A stretch of 14,244 nt of DNA from positions 1 through 14,244 of the forward strand of contig CATXCB010000024.1 in NCBI GenBank assembly GCA_958366705.1, written 5' to 3'. This stretch comes from an uncultured bacterium (GTDB lineage: Bacteria > Cyanobacteriota > Vampirovibrionia > Gastranaerophilales > Gastranaerophilaceae). A program made the position numbers and the translations under genes. The notes beneath the pieces were generated by a model, which saw only the letters and a list, made by a program, of their open reading frames with translations, searched no databases and was not told the origin of the DNA. How positions within the stretch are numbered: the first letter of the stretch is position 1; every line of letters begins with the position of its first letter. Shown piece by piece: positions 6,420-14,195 of this stretch.

Positions 6420-8102
6420 CTTTTCATATTCATCTTTTGTAATAGGAAGAGAATCTCTATAATAAACTTCCTGACCGCTTGGTGTTGTACCTTTTCTGTA
6501 CTGACTTGAACCGATAGTAGCATCCGGAGCCTGTTTCATCAATGTTTCTTTAATATATTGAGTATCATTTACGTTTCCTTCCAAACCTGCTTTTTCTCGT
6601 AAACGTTCTTCATTTTTTTCATTTGTTTTCTCCATTCTATTTGCACGAATTTCTTCAATCGCACCCATTCCATTAGATGGATCTATATGTTTTAAACGCT
6701 TATCATTTTTCTCAACACCAGAATTTATCTTTTGAGTAAGTTCGTTATACCTTTCTTGCTCTTCTTTTTCAAGTTTGGTTAATCTTTTTTGTTCTTTATC
6801 AATAGCTTTTTGTAACTCATTTACATCTTCTTTATGCTGTTTGAATTTTTCAATAGCACCCTCTGCTGATTGCAATTCTTGCTCCGCTTTTTCTAATTTT
6901 TCTTCAGATTCTTTTAATGCTTTTTCTGCTTCAGTTTGTTTCTTTTTAGCATCATCTAATTCTTTTTCAGCAATCTTCAATTCTTGATCTGCCTTATCTA
7001 CAGCTGTCTTAGCATTTCCAACTTCTTGATATGCCTTATCTTTTGCTTCTTTTGCTTTATTTTCAGCATCTGCAGCTTTTCTTTCTTCTTCTTTTGCAGT
7101 ATTTAATTTTTCTTTTGCTGTTTCTACTGCTTTTTGAGCTGCATCATACTGTACTGCGTTTTCTGCTGTTCTAGGAGTTAATGCACTTAATGCACTTTCT
7201 GCACTTGCTAAATTTTGTTCAGCACTTGTTACTGCAGCCTTAGCTTGTGTATGAGCTTCTTGAGTTTTTGAATATTCTGCACTTGCTTTACCATATGCTG
7301 AATTTGCATTTTCTAATGCTAATTTTTTACTATCTCTATTCTTAGCTTTAATATCTACAGCATTATTTGCATTTGATAAGCTTTGTTTTTTATCTTTCAC
7401 ATCTTCTTTAGCATTTTTTACATTTGATTCTAAAGTAGCTTTATTTTGTTCAGCATTATGAGCTTGAGTTTCTAATGCTCCGGTTTGTGCATCCATAGAT
7501 GTCAATTGATTACTTGCATTTGCAATAGCACCTCTCAACGAAGCTGAATCTGTTGCTCCTGACATGCTTGAAATAGCTGATGAGGCAGCTGATGAAGAGA
7601 TGGTTGAAGCTGTACTAATACCACCAGCTCCGCCAAATGCCGCGTCCAAACTTTGTGAATTTGACATTGGCGCAGAACCACCTGATTTCATGCCATCAAA
7701 TACACCAAATTTATTCAACATGCTAAATGCACCGCCAATAATTTGAGCAGCAACCATGCCCTTTTGATATGCACTATTGTTATCAATAGTGAAATTAGTA
7801 TTTGTAGCAGCTCTAGACACGCCTGTTGAGCCATAAAAACGAGAATCTCTGACCTGTCCGCTATTTAAACGCTGTCTTATACCTTGATAATTATATTTAC
7901 TTGTATTTCTATTTATTGAAGTTCCTGCCACCCAATTAGTTTTAGGACCTGATTTTAAAGAGAATAAAGAAGATTTATTCGCAGCAGAAGAGTTTGCCAA
8001 ATTTCTTGTTGCTTGGCTTGACACACCGCTTCTGGCTCTTGATGCTGAACCAAAAGAGCTTGCCGTTCCAGGTCTATTCAGTTTTGACAAATCAACTGAC
8101 AT
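6405..8102 (-). CDS. large coiled-coil protein of unknown function
   Basis: I do not recognise the family. From the ATG at 8102 it has 565 residues and no signal peptide. Residues 1-110 are rich in Ser, Asn and Arg and look disordered. A short hydrophobic segment (about 116-130, MVAAQIIGGAFSMLN) and a Gly/Ser/Ala linker follow. A long Ala-, Lys- and Glu-rich coiled coil spans about 205-460, interrupted near a proline at 310. The C-terminal 100 residues look folded and end in YYRDSLPITKDEYEKF. No SMC or other ATPase motifs are present. The ATG has GAGAGAG just upstream; a TTG 39 bases earlier is less likely. It stands alone, divergent from map and followed by its own terminator, so a structural or scaffold role is a guess. 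Confidence 0.85.
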   Translation of the reverse strand: MSVDLSKLNRPGTASSFGSASRARSGVSSQATRNLANSSAANKSSLFSLKSGPKTNWVAGTSINRNTSKYNYQGIRQRLNSGQVRDSRFYGSTGVSRAATNTNFTIDNNSAYQKGMVAAQIIGGAFSMLNKFGVFDGMKSGGSAPMSNSQSLDAAFGGAGGISTASTISSSAASSAISSMSGATDSASLRGAIANASNQLTSMDAQTGALETQAHNAEQNKATLESNVKNAKEDVKDKKQSLSNANNAVDIKAKNRDSKKLALENANSAYGKASAEYSKTQEAHTQAKAAVTSAEQNLASAESALSALTPRTAENAVQYDAAQKAVETAKEKLNTAKEEERKAADAENKAKEAKDKAYQEVGNAKTAVDKADQELKIAEKELDDAKKKQTEAEKALKESEEKLEKAEQELQSAEGAIEKFKQHKEDVNELQKAIDKEQKRLTKLEKEEQERYNELTQKINSGVEKNDKRLKHIDPSNGMGAIEEIRANRMEKTNEKNEERLREKAGLEGNVNDTQYIKETLMKQAPDATIGSSQYRKGTTPSGQEVYYRDSLPITKDEYEKFVNA

Positions 8103-8229
8103 AATACTCTCTCTATTTTTTATTCTTAAATATATAAACAATTCCCGAAAAGCTTAATTTCACATGTTATTAGACTTGTTACATTTGTTTACAATAAAAA
8201 TTCCAAAATAATTTGAAATCTTAATAAAT

Positions 8230-8257
8230 TTGATTTCATACTACTTTTTGTGATACT
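8230..8257 (+). promoter_or_regulatory. promoter of the map operon
   Basis: TTGATT (8230-8235) and GATACT (8252-8257) are 16 bases apart, with TG one base before the -10 (extended -10). Transcription would start about 14 bases before the map ATG, which leaves room for the GAGG/TAGGAAA ribosome-binding region. Confidence 0.55.
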
Positions 8258-8277
8258 CTAAATTTGAGGGTAGGAAA

Positions 8278-9033
8278 ATGATACACAGAAAATCAAGAGA
8301 TGAAATTAAGAGAATGCGCCATGCCGGTCATATTGTAGCTCTTGTTCATCAAAAAATGAAAGAAGTTGTAGAACCGGGAATTTCTACAAAAGAATTAGAT
8401 AATATTGCAATGAAAATTATTAAAGAAAACCGTGCAATACCTACATTTTTAGGATATTCAGGTTTTCCTGCAAGTATTTGTACTTCAATCAACGAACAAA
8501 TAGTACATGGCATACCGTCAGAAGATGTAATTCTAAAAGAGGGTGACATTATAGCTATTGATGTTGGAGCAACATATGGAGGGTTAGTTGGCGACAGCGC
8601 CTGGTCATATGCTGTTGGAAAAATTTCTCCGGAAGTTGAAAAATTAATGAAAGTAACAGAAGAGTCTTTATATGCCGGTATCGAACAGATGAAACCGGGC
8701 AATGTTTTAGATGATATTTCTAAAGCAATTGAGGCTGTTGCTAATCGTGAAGGTTTTGGTATTGTTCGTCAATACGGCGGTCATGGAGTAGGACATGAAA
8801 TGCACGAAGACCCATTCCTTTTCAACTACAGTGTTGGAGACAATACTTTAATAAAATCAAATATGGCTATAGCAATTGAACCAATGTTGAATTTGGGATG
8901 CGATGATGTTGTAGTTTCTCAAGAAGATGGCTGGACTGTAAGTACAAAAGACGGGAAACCATCTGCTCACTTTGAACATACAGTTATTGCAACAGATGAC
9001 GGTCCATTAATTACAACTAAATTAATGAACTAG
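8278..9033 (+). CDS. map: methionine aminopeptidase, type I
   Basis: Removes the initiator methionine from new proteins in the cytoplasm using two divalent metal ions. The 251-residue length fits the type I catalytic domain without an N-terminal zinc extension. The expected metal ligands are all present by motif: D95 (IDVG), D106 (GDSA), H169 (GGHGVG), E201 (IEPML) and E233 (FEHT). H78 (VHGIP) and H176 (MHEDP) also match conserved catalytic histidines. It is the first gene of a plus-strand run. The next gene starts 9 bases after it, with its ribosome-binding site overlapping the map stop codon, so the two are very probably co-transcribed. Confidence 0.97.
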   Translation: MIHRKSRDEIKRMRHAGHIVALVHQKMKEVVEPGISTKELDNIAMKIIKENRAIPTFLGYSGFPASICTSINEQIVHGIPSEDVILKEGDIIAIDVGATYGGLVGDSAWSYAVGKISPEVEKLMKVTEESLYAGIEQMKPGNVLDDISKAIEAVANREGFGIVRQYGGHGVGHEMHEDPFLFNYSVGDNTLIKSNMAIAIEPMLNLGCDDVVVSQEDGWTVSTKDGKPSAHFEHTVIATDDGPLITTKLMN

Positions 9034-9042
9034 GAGATTTAA

Positions 9043-9714
9043 ATGAATTATTATATAGGTCTGTCTTTAGCTTCAGGCTCAAGTATGGATTCAGGTGTCG
9101 CAGTTATTGATGAGAATAATAAAATTATTCTTCTTGATAAGCTGTACAAAATGAGTGATGTTATTTTCTTTTTTGAAAACTTTTCATCCCTGAAAAATTC
9201 CAAAATTTGTGTATCTGTCCCTTATGACAGAACAATGCTTGATGGGAAATGGAGAATTTTGTCAAAACCATATCAGCTTGTAGCAACAAATAAACTTATG
9301 CCTAATAGAGATAATTGGACACAAAGACACTCTAACAGAGGTTCCGAATATTTTAAAGAACTAACTGATAGAGGAATTAAAGTTAACAGGTTTGATATTT
9401 ATATGACAAGACAGAGTATGCATTTAAATTCCTGTTATAAAGACCGTTCTCCTGCAGATTGCAAATTCCTGCAGCAAGCACTTAAATTCGAATGGGGTTT
9501 TAGCGATTTGCCATCAAACATGATACCAATGTCACATCTGGAAGCAATAATTGGTGCAATGCTGGCTAAAGAAAATGTACACAACCCTGATAAAATCAGG
9601 TCAATTTATAAATTCAGAAATCTTGAGGTCATTGATATCAAAGACAATCTGAATATCTCTACTGATGTATATAACTTTGAAAGGGAGCTCGTCGGAAAAT
9701 CAATTGTGGAATAA
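9043..9714 (+). CDS. hypothetical protein, possible RNase H-like fold
   Basis: I do not recognise this 223-residue protein with confidence. Its layout recalls DUF429-type RNase H-like proteins: an opening strand-turn-strand (MNYYIGLSLASGSSMDSGVA), a second core strand followed by a charged turn (KICVSVPYDR, 54-63) and a late helix with an acidic residue (SHLEAIIGAMLAKE, 164-177). The first-strand aspartate expected of an active nuclease is Ser8 here, so any catalytic role is doubtful. AGGAGA overlaps the end of map 5 bases before its ATG, which points to translational coupling with map. There is no signal peptide or membrane segment. Confidence 0.8.
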   Translation: MNYYIGLSLASGSSMDSGVAVIDENNKIILLDKLYKMSDVIFFFENFSSLKNSKICVSVPYDRTMLDGKWRILSKPYQLVATNKLMPNRDNWTQRHSNRGSEYFKELTDRGIKVNRFDIYMTRQSMHLNSCYKDRSPADCKFLQQALKFEWGFSDLPSNMIPMSHLEAIIGAMLAKENVHNPDKIRSIYKFRNLEVIDIKDNLNISTDVYNFERELVGKSIVE

Positions 9715-9744
9715 CTTTGATTTTCGATATATTTTGTTATTGTT

Positions 9745-10947
9745 ATGTTAAAAAAAATAATTGATACGTTAAGTAATCCTATTTTATTTTATGCAGACAA
9801 ATCGGGAAATGCTGTTTTTAGAAATTTTTGCTGGTTTAAAAATACAGGATGCCTCTATAAACTAAAACTTTCAAAACCTGAAGTCGGAGGGGTTTTGGAA
9901 TATCGTTTTGAACTTGAAAAATATTTAAAAACGGCTTATATTATAATACCTATTTTAATATACTTCATTTTTATCCATTTAAAATTTTCAATATGGAATC
10001 TTTTAATATGTGAATTTTTCTGGATAATCCTAATCAGTATTTGTCAGGGTATTTGCTCATATATATACAGTGATTATTTGACAAAAAATTTTGGTCCGTA
10101 CAAACTGGTTGATTTTAACCCTAATTTAAATCAAAAAAAGAAAGATGAATTCAGAGCCAATTTTTATTCTAAAATCATCATTACCATAATAGTAATAGCA
10201 CTATTTTTGCTGCCGGCACCAGGAATTCTATATGCGATGAAACTTAATGTCAACAAACATAAATTTCCTGCAGCAATAACACTTTCAAAAATTTATTTAG
10301 CTTTATATCCGAAAACAGAGTCCGTATATGATATGAGAGCATATGCTAAATACATGAAACATGACTACGAAGGCGCTTTAAAAGATTACAAAACAGCTCT
10401 TGAATTATCTGGAAAAAATTTCAGCAAAAAAGACTTTGTTCGTTTTGCAAACTTACTCTTGCTGGAAAAGAAATTAAGTACTCCGGAAAATGCTGTTGAC
10501 GTATTTAATGATTATGCAACTCGTAAAAAAATGTCCATTTTAGAAGAATCTCAAATGCTATGGATAAAATCAATCTTCAGAATTGAAAATAACTCTCCTG
10601 AAAGCATAATTGCAGATTATGACAACCTTCTCGCTTCCTTAAATCCTAAAGATGCAAAAAATCAATTCTATATATCAAGCGATAAAGCTTATATGTATTA
10701 TCTAATGCAGGATTATGAATCTGCAATTAATATATATAATATTTTAATCACATACGCATCAGCCAATATTAAACAATATAAAAAAGAATTACAAGCCTTA
10801 TATGCAGAACGCGGATTTGCAAAGAAAAAACTTGGAGATTTGATGGGTGCAGATACAGATTTCATAAATTCAAAAATAGATATGATGGAATTGGATAAAT
10901 ATGAACCCTCATTCCACGAACAAGAATTTATGACTGACAAATTTTAA
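9745..10947 (+). CDS. membrane protein with TPR repeats, unknown function
   Basis: A 400-residue protein with three predicted membrane helices (about 62-80, 83-107 and 144-165), followed by a soluble helical region. That region contains TPR-like units near 194-227 (DYEGALKDYKTALEL), 310-343 (DYESAINIYNIL) and 349-381 (GDLMGADTDF). TPR domains bind other proteins, so it may be a membrane-anchored scaffold; the partner is unknown. The N-terminal 60 residues contain a few cysteines. It begins 30 bases after the previous gene and probably belongs to the map transcript. No Shine-Dalgarno is visible before the ATG, and no other start codon in frame fits. No good terminator was seen in the 83 bases between it and the convergent tmk. 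Confidence 0.85.
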   Translation: MLKKIIDTLSNPILFYADKSGNAVFRNFCWFKNTGCLYKLKLSKPEVGGVLEYRFELEKYLKTAYIIIPILIYFIFIHLKFSIWNLLICEFFWIILISICQGICSYIYSDYLTKNFGPYKLVDFNPNLNQKKKDEFRANFYSKIIITIIVIALFLLPAPGILYAMKLNVNKHKFPAAITLSKIYLALYPKTESVYDMRAYAKYMKHDYEGALKDYKTALELSGKNFSKKDFVRFANLLLLEKKLSTPENAVDVFNDYATRKKMSILEESQMLWIKSIFRIENNSPESIIADYDNLLASLNPKDAKNQFYISSDKAYMYYLMQDYESAINIYNILITYASANIKQYKKELQALYAERGFAKKKLGDLMGADTDFINSKIDMMELDKYEPSFHEQEFMTDKF

Positions 10948-11030
10948 CTTATACCATCAGAGAGAGGCTATTGACTTACACTCTGCCATCAATTTGTTAG
11001 TGCAAAGTATTGGCAAATAAGCATTTTATT

Positions 11031-11642
11031 TTACATGTAAGAATTTATGATTTTAATCACATCTTCATGAACGTCTTCAATTGATTGTGTCGAATCTATA
11101 ACCTTTACTCTATCCGGTTCTTGTTTAGCAATTTGTAAATATCCTTTTCGAACTCTATCAAAAAAGTCGTTTCCGGAATTTTCCATTCTGTCTTTTTCTT
11201 TACCGACTCTTTGCATTGAAGTCTCAATATCTACATCAAAAACCAGAGTCAAATCAGGTTTTATTCCTCCTGTTGCAAGGTTATTTAACATATTAATTTC
11301 ATTAATATCCAAACCTCTGCCATAGCCCTGGTATGCAACCGTGCTATCTGTATGCCTGTCACATAAAACAATTTTACCATCATTTATTGCAGGATTTACA
11401 ATAACATCCACATTCTGAGCTCTATCTGCCAAAAATAAAAATGATTCACACCTGTCAGAAACAACACCATCATAATTTAGCAAGATTTTTCTAACATGCT
11501 CCCCCAGCCCTTTTGCTCCAGGTTCTCTTGTTAAAACAACATCTTTACCGACTTTTTCAAAATACTCTTTCAGCAAATTTAATTGTGTTGTTTTACCGCA
11601 GCCATCTGCACCTTCAAATGTTATAAATAAACCTCTAGTCAT
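11031..11642 (-). CDS. tmk: thymidylate kinase
   Basis: Phosphorylates dTMP to dTDP with ATP in the pathway to dTTP. The 203-residue protein has the P-loop GADGCGKTT (11-19), TREPG (38-42), the DRHTDSTVAYQGYGRG signature (95-110), which binds the nucleotide and Mg, and a lid region with basic residues (about 147-168, GKEKDR and DRVRKGY). The P-loop lacks the arginine of the yeast type and the lid carries the arginines, as in E. coli-type enzymes. GAGAGG lies 5 bases before the ATG. It is a single gene, convergent with the map run and downstream of rnpB on the same strand, with its own -10 element. Confidence 0.97.
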   Translation of the reverse strand: MTRGLFITFEGADGCGKTTQLNLLKEYFEKVGKDVVLTREPGAKGLGEHVRKILLNYDGVVSDRCESFLFLADRAQNVDVIVNPAINDGKIVLCDRHTDSTVAYQGYGRGLDINEINMLNNLATGGIKPDLTLVFDVDIETSMQRVGKEKDRMENSGNDFFDRVRKGYLQIAKQEPDRVKVIDSTQSIEDVHEDVIKIINSYM

Positions 11643-11664
11643 AAAAACCTCTCAATTATAGACC

Positions 11665-11670
11665 ATTATA
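11665..11670 (-). promoter_or_regulatory. -10 element of tmk
   Basis: An exact TATAAT lies 22 bases before the tmk ATG on the minus strand. No clear -35 is seen at 16-18 bases; that position falls in the arm of the hairpin at 11678-11708. A second TATAAT at 11656-11661 is too close to the ribosome-binding site to be the main element. Confidence 0.5.
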
Positions 11671-11677
11671 ACGCAAG

Positions 11678-11708
11678 TACACCGAACTTAAATCATAAGT
11701 TCGGTGTA
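11678..11708 (-). terminator. hairpin between rnpB and tmk
   Basis: TACACCGAACTTA (11678-11690) pairs perfectly with TAAGTTCGGTGTA (11696-11708) around 5 bases. It begins about 10 bases past the rnpB 3' end, so it is the obvious candidate for ending the rnpB transcript. It lacks a T run on either strand, so it may instead be a processing or pausing hairpin. Confidence 0.5.
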
Positions 11709-11717
11709 TATAATAAA

Positions 11718-12059
11718 TAAAGCAGCCCGTAAGCCGTGTTCTGTTTTAGATAATCATCTGTCTGGTATTAGGATTACTCCTAATCTCTAGCGATTTTTCC
11801 GAAGACGGCGAACAACCTTAACCTTCGATTCAATCTTGCATCCAACCGGGGTTTACCTAGCTGGTACCTCTCGATACCACTGGTGAAGCTCTTAACTCAC
11901 CGTTGCACCATCGCCTGTGATATAAAATCCATCGGCAGTCATCATTTCTGTGGCACTATCCACCGACTCACATCGTCCGGAATTTCTCCGGCGGCCTGTT
12001 CTGGGATGCACGGACTTTCCTCACTTAATTTAAACTAAGCGCGATTATCCGACTACTTT
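11718..12059 (-). ncRNA. rnpB: RNase P RNA, type A
   Basis: The catalytic RNA of RNase P, which cleaves the 5' leader from tRNA precursors. On the minus strand it has the conserved GAGGAAAGTCCGTGC (12022-12008), AGTGCCACAGAAA, GTATCGAGAGGTACC, GGTAAACCCCGGTTGG (about 11857-11842) and ACAGAACACGGCTTACGG near the 3' end. The ends can pair as helix P1: AAAGTAGTC (12059-12051) with GGCTGCTTT (11727-11719). The length is about 340 nt. The central part is very like cyanobacterial RNase P RNA as I remember it. Exact ends are estimated from P1. It begins only about 3 bases after the stop codon of prepilin C, and its promoter seems to lie in that gene. Confidence 0.97.
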
Positions 12060-12088
12060 ATATTATTCATCAGTTACACTCTTATCAA
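12060..12088 (-). promoter_or_regulatory. rnpB promoter inside the prepilin C coding end
   Basis: TTGATA (12083-12088) and TAATAT (12060-12065) are separated by exactly 17 bases on the minus strand. The -10 overlaps the prepilin C stop codon and the -35 lies in its last codons. A start 6-7 bases downstream would be near 12053, a few bases inside the predicted P1 helix. The true start may be slightly earlier, or the 5' end may come from processing of a longer pilin transcript. Confidence 0.5.
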
Positions 12089-12743
12089 CTTTTACAGCCT
12101 CACGTGCCCACGGATCAAGAATTTCAACCTTTCCGTCGGCATACACTTTCATAGAAAATCTGTCCCAGCCTGAAGTTCTTCCATCACACTTGTCACCGAT
12201 TGGACCAACAGCTGTAACTGCACTTTGACCACAGTCTGGCTCGCCTTTGCCATTAACATCAAGCACTATTGTTGCACTTGCATTGGTATTATTTTTAGTT
12301 GAAAAACCACCACTTGTCATTGCCCAATCCATACCATCACCTGTAGCAAAAATAACAGTTCCTGTTCCTCCGGCCGGAGCGTCTAAACCAAGCTTATCAG
12401 TAAATAATGTTACAAATTTTGTATTTGCATTTCCTTCAGTAGTTATAGTTCCGGTATTTTCTACACCGCCCCAAATTCTACAGTTTACATACCCGAACCC
12501 ATCATCAAATCCAACTCTTTTATCACCATCATTTGCACTAGTTTTGTCCGGATAACAAGCTTCATCATTCATCAAATCGGCAACAACGCTTTGCACCAGA
12601 TAATAAGCTCTTTTTGCCATAAGAGTATTCTGGTTAGGCAGCAAATTGAAAATTACAGGTAACAAAATTGCACAAAGAATACCTATTACTCCAAGAGCAA
12701 TCAGCAATTCTGTCAATGTAAATGCCTTATTAAATCTTTTCAT
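12063..12743 (-). CDS. type IV prepilin-like protein C
   Basis: A pilin or pseudopilin of 226 residues with a short ordinary leader, MKRFNKA^FTLTELLIALG, cleavage before F8, Glu at mature position 5 and a hydrophobic helix to about 31. The -1 residue is Ala. The exported part has four cysteines, is rich in Gly, Thr and Asn, and includes VLDVNGKGEPDCG, a motif also seen in prepilin A, then WDRFSMKVYADGKVEIL. The ATG at 12743 is preferred: GAGG lies 9 bases upstream. A TTG 15 bases earlier is possible but weaker. Unlike prepilins A and B it has no poly-G tract or repeat-encoded leader. It has a near-consensus promoter, and rnpB follows 3 bases after its stop. Confidence 0.88.
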   Translation of the reverse strand: MKRFNKAFTLTELLIALGVIGILCAILLPVIFNLLPNQNTLMAKRAYYLVQSVVADLMNDEACYPDKTSANDGDKRVGFDDGFGYVNCRIWGGVENTGTITTEGNANTKFVTLFTDKLGLDAPAGGTGTVIFATGDGMDWAMTSGGFSTKNNTNASATIVLDVNGKGEPDCGQSAVTAVGPIGDKCDGRTSGWDRFSMKVYADGKVEILDPWAREAVKVDKSVTDE

Positions 12744-12784
12744 CCTCAAAATCCTCAAGTTATCTATATTTAAAGTATATCTTT

Positions 12785-12813
12785 ATTATAGCATGTATTA
12801 TTGTAATTTTCAA
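12785..12813 (-). promoter_or_regulatory. near-consensus promoter of prepilin C
   Basis: TTGAAA (12808-12813), 17 bases, then TATAAT (12785-12790), with TG one base before the -10, on the minus strand. Transcription would begin near 12778, giving about 35 untranslated bases. By sequence it is one of the strongest promoters here, and readthrough could also feed rnpB. Confidence 0.8.
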
Positions 12814-12941
12814 CACGATATGTTATACTGGTAGTAGTAAGAACGTTTAAAATAAGAAGATAACTTTGTTTAAATGTAAAAATTTGTTTACAAAATAGCA
12901 AAATAATCCATTCAGACGAGTTAATAACACATCACGTACTT

Positions 12942-12947
12942 TATAAT
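12942..12947 (+). promoter_or_regulatory. -10 element of the 126-residue gene
   Basis: An exact TATAAT lies 70 bases before the ATG at 13018, with no clear -35. The surrounding sequence contains an inverted repeat (ACACAT near 12927-12932 and ATGTGT at 12946-12951) that brackets the -10 and could be a regulator site. Confidence 0.4.
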
Positions 12948-13017
12948 GTGTAGGAAAATAAACACGGATATTTGAGGCTAAAACTTCAAATAAACACAAG
13001 GTAACAGGTGAGAAATT

Positions 13018-13398
13018 ATGGTCGATAACAGATCTGCAGGCTTCTTCGGAATCGGCGGTTCGTTCAATTTTAAAAGCGGAGACATTTCCGGAACAGCAGC
13101 AAAATTATCAGATGATAAAATGGGGCAGGGCGGAGAATACTTTGCCCAACAAAGAGCTGCAGAAGAAGAACAATCACAAAACAACCCATATATGGATCAA
13201 AGCGCAGTTTTACGCGCGACCCTAAACTCACTTGCAATGATGAATGTTGCAAATGTAATAAACTCAAAAAAACACAAACCCGTACTCGATGAAGAAGATA
13301 AAATCACCGAGGATTTAAAAGAAATTTTACGTGTAAAAAAACTTAAACACAATTCTCAACAACAGCACAATGATGATGATGAAGTTGAACGGTACTAA
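13018..13398 (+). CDS. hypothetical small protein
   Basis: I do not recognise this 126-residue protein. It starts with a Gly/Ser-rich stretch (SAGFFGIGGSFNFKSGD) and has a Gln/Glu-rich middle. A probable amphipathic helix spans about 62-83 (AVLRATLNSLAMMNVANVI), followed by a charged C-terminus with a His, Asp and Gln-rich end (HNSQQQHNDDDEVERY). There is no signal peptide or membrane helix, so it is probably cytoplasmic. GGTGAG lies 5 bases before the ATG, a good site that supports a real gene. It is divergent from prepilin C, and its stop codon overlaps the stop codon of convergent prepilin B by a few bases. Confidence 0.75.
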   Translation: MVDNRSAGFFGIGGSFNFKSGDISGTAAKLSDDKMGQGGEYFAQQRAAEEEQSQNNPYMDQSAVLRATLNSLAMMNVANVINSKKHKPVLDEEDKITEDLKEILRVKKLKHNSQQQHNDDDEVERY

Positions 13399-14195
13399 TT
13401 TATTGGATAGTCATGTGGAATTTTCCACCCATTTGTTCTAATCAATGCCGCACAATATAATCCAAAACCATTTTTCTTACAATCATTACTAATTTTAGAC
13501 ATGGGCAGTCTGGCACCATATGGAATAATTGCATCCTCTTCTTCTATTCTTTGCAGAAAAAATACATCTTGCCCAAAAATATTTGGTCCTTCAGAACCGG
13601 TTATATCTATAATTATAATTGTTTTATTATCAGCCATTCCATCGCTTGACGAAGTCCCCCAAACATACATGACTCCATCCATTAAAACAAATGGAACTCT
13701 ATTATAACTAAACGGATTATTATATAAATTATATCCCTGGCGGCTTAAATTTAACCACACATTATGAATATTTTTAAATCCGCAACTTCCTTGCCCCTTG
13801 CAGATTTGCATAATTTTAGTATATGGACGAATATATTTATCAATATACTCAACAGGTGGAAGAGATTTATCCCACGTTTCCATTTCACCATTTTCAGCTT
13901 CTGATTGTTTAATAACCTGATTAATCGTAGAAACAGCTTTCGATAATTTTGCTTCAATTTTACGTTTTTTGTTAGCAGTTATTAAATTTGGAATTGTTAA
14001 CGCAGCAACAATACCTATTATACCGAGAGTTATGAGAACTTCGGCAAGGGTAAATGCGGCTTTTTTGCGAATACGGTCATTCTGAGCAGATGCGAAGAAT
14101 CTTTTGGTATGACTCTTTATTTTAGATTCTGAAACAAGTTCAGAATGACTGTGCGAGGTTGGATTTGGAAAATAATTTAAATCAAATAATTTCAA
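13395..14195 (-). CDS. type IV prepilin-like protein B, probably 5'-partial
   Basis: A pilin or pseudopilin with KKAA^FTLAEVLITLGIIGIVAA, cleavage before F48 counted from a TTG at 14195, Glu at mature 5 and Ala at -1. The exported part has cysteines (ICKGQGSCGF and NDCKKNGFGLYC) and the pattern VLMDGVMYVW then DITGSEGPNIFGQDVFF, equivalent to prepilin A. There is no ATG or GTG between the window edge and F48, so either the TTG is used or the start lies beyond the edge. The frame stays open through the G run to position 14244 (GNLLKLYSDSILGS). By analogy with prepilin A, the true start is probably outside the window. The leader contains repeat-encoded ELVSES and FFASAQND. Its stop overlaps that of the convergent small gene. 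Confidence 0.85.
   Translation of the reverse strand: MKLFDLNYFPNPTSHSHSELVSESKIKSHTKRFFASAQNDRIRKKAAFTLAEVLITLGIIGIVAALTIPNLITANKKRKIEAKLSKAVSTINQVIKQSEAENGEMETWDKSLPPVEYIDKYIRPYTKIMQICKGQGSCGFKNIHNVWLNLSRQGYNLYNNPFSYNRVPFVLMDGVMYVWGTSSSDGMADNKTIIIIDITGSEGPNIFGQDVFFLQRIEEEDAIIPYGARLPMSKISNDCKKNGFGLYCAALIRTNGWKIPHDYPIN

Noticed and set aside
8349..8702. Minus-strand open frame opposite map
   Set aside because: map has all its catalytic residues in the plus frame; the antisense frame has no ribosome-binding site or recognisable motif.
10948..11030. Possible terminator between the convergent TPR gene and tmk
   Set aside because: The only pairing found (TGCC with GGCA and a bulge) is weak and has a long loop; not listed as a feature.
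12247..12555. Plus-strand open frame of 102 codons opposite prepilin C
   Set aside because: Antisense to a well-supported pilin frame, with no start signals; its composition follows from the complementary codons.
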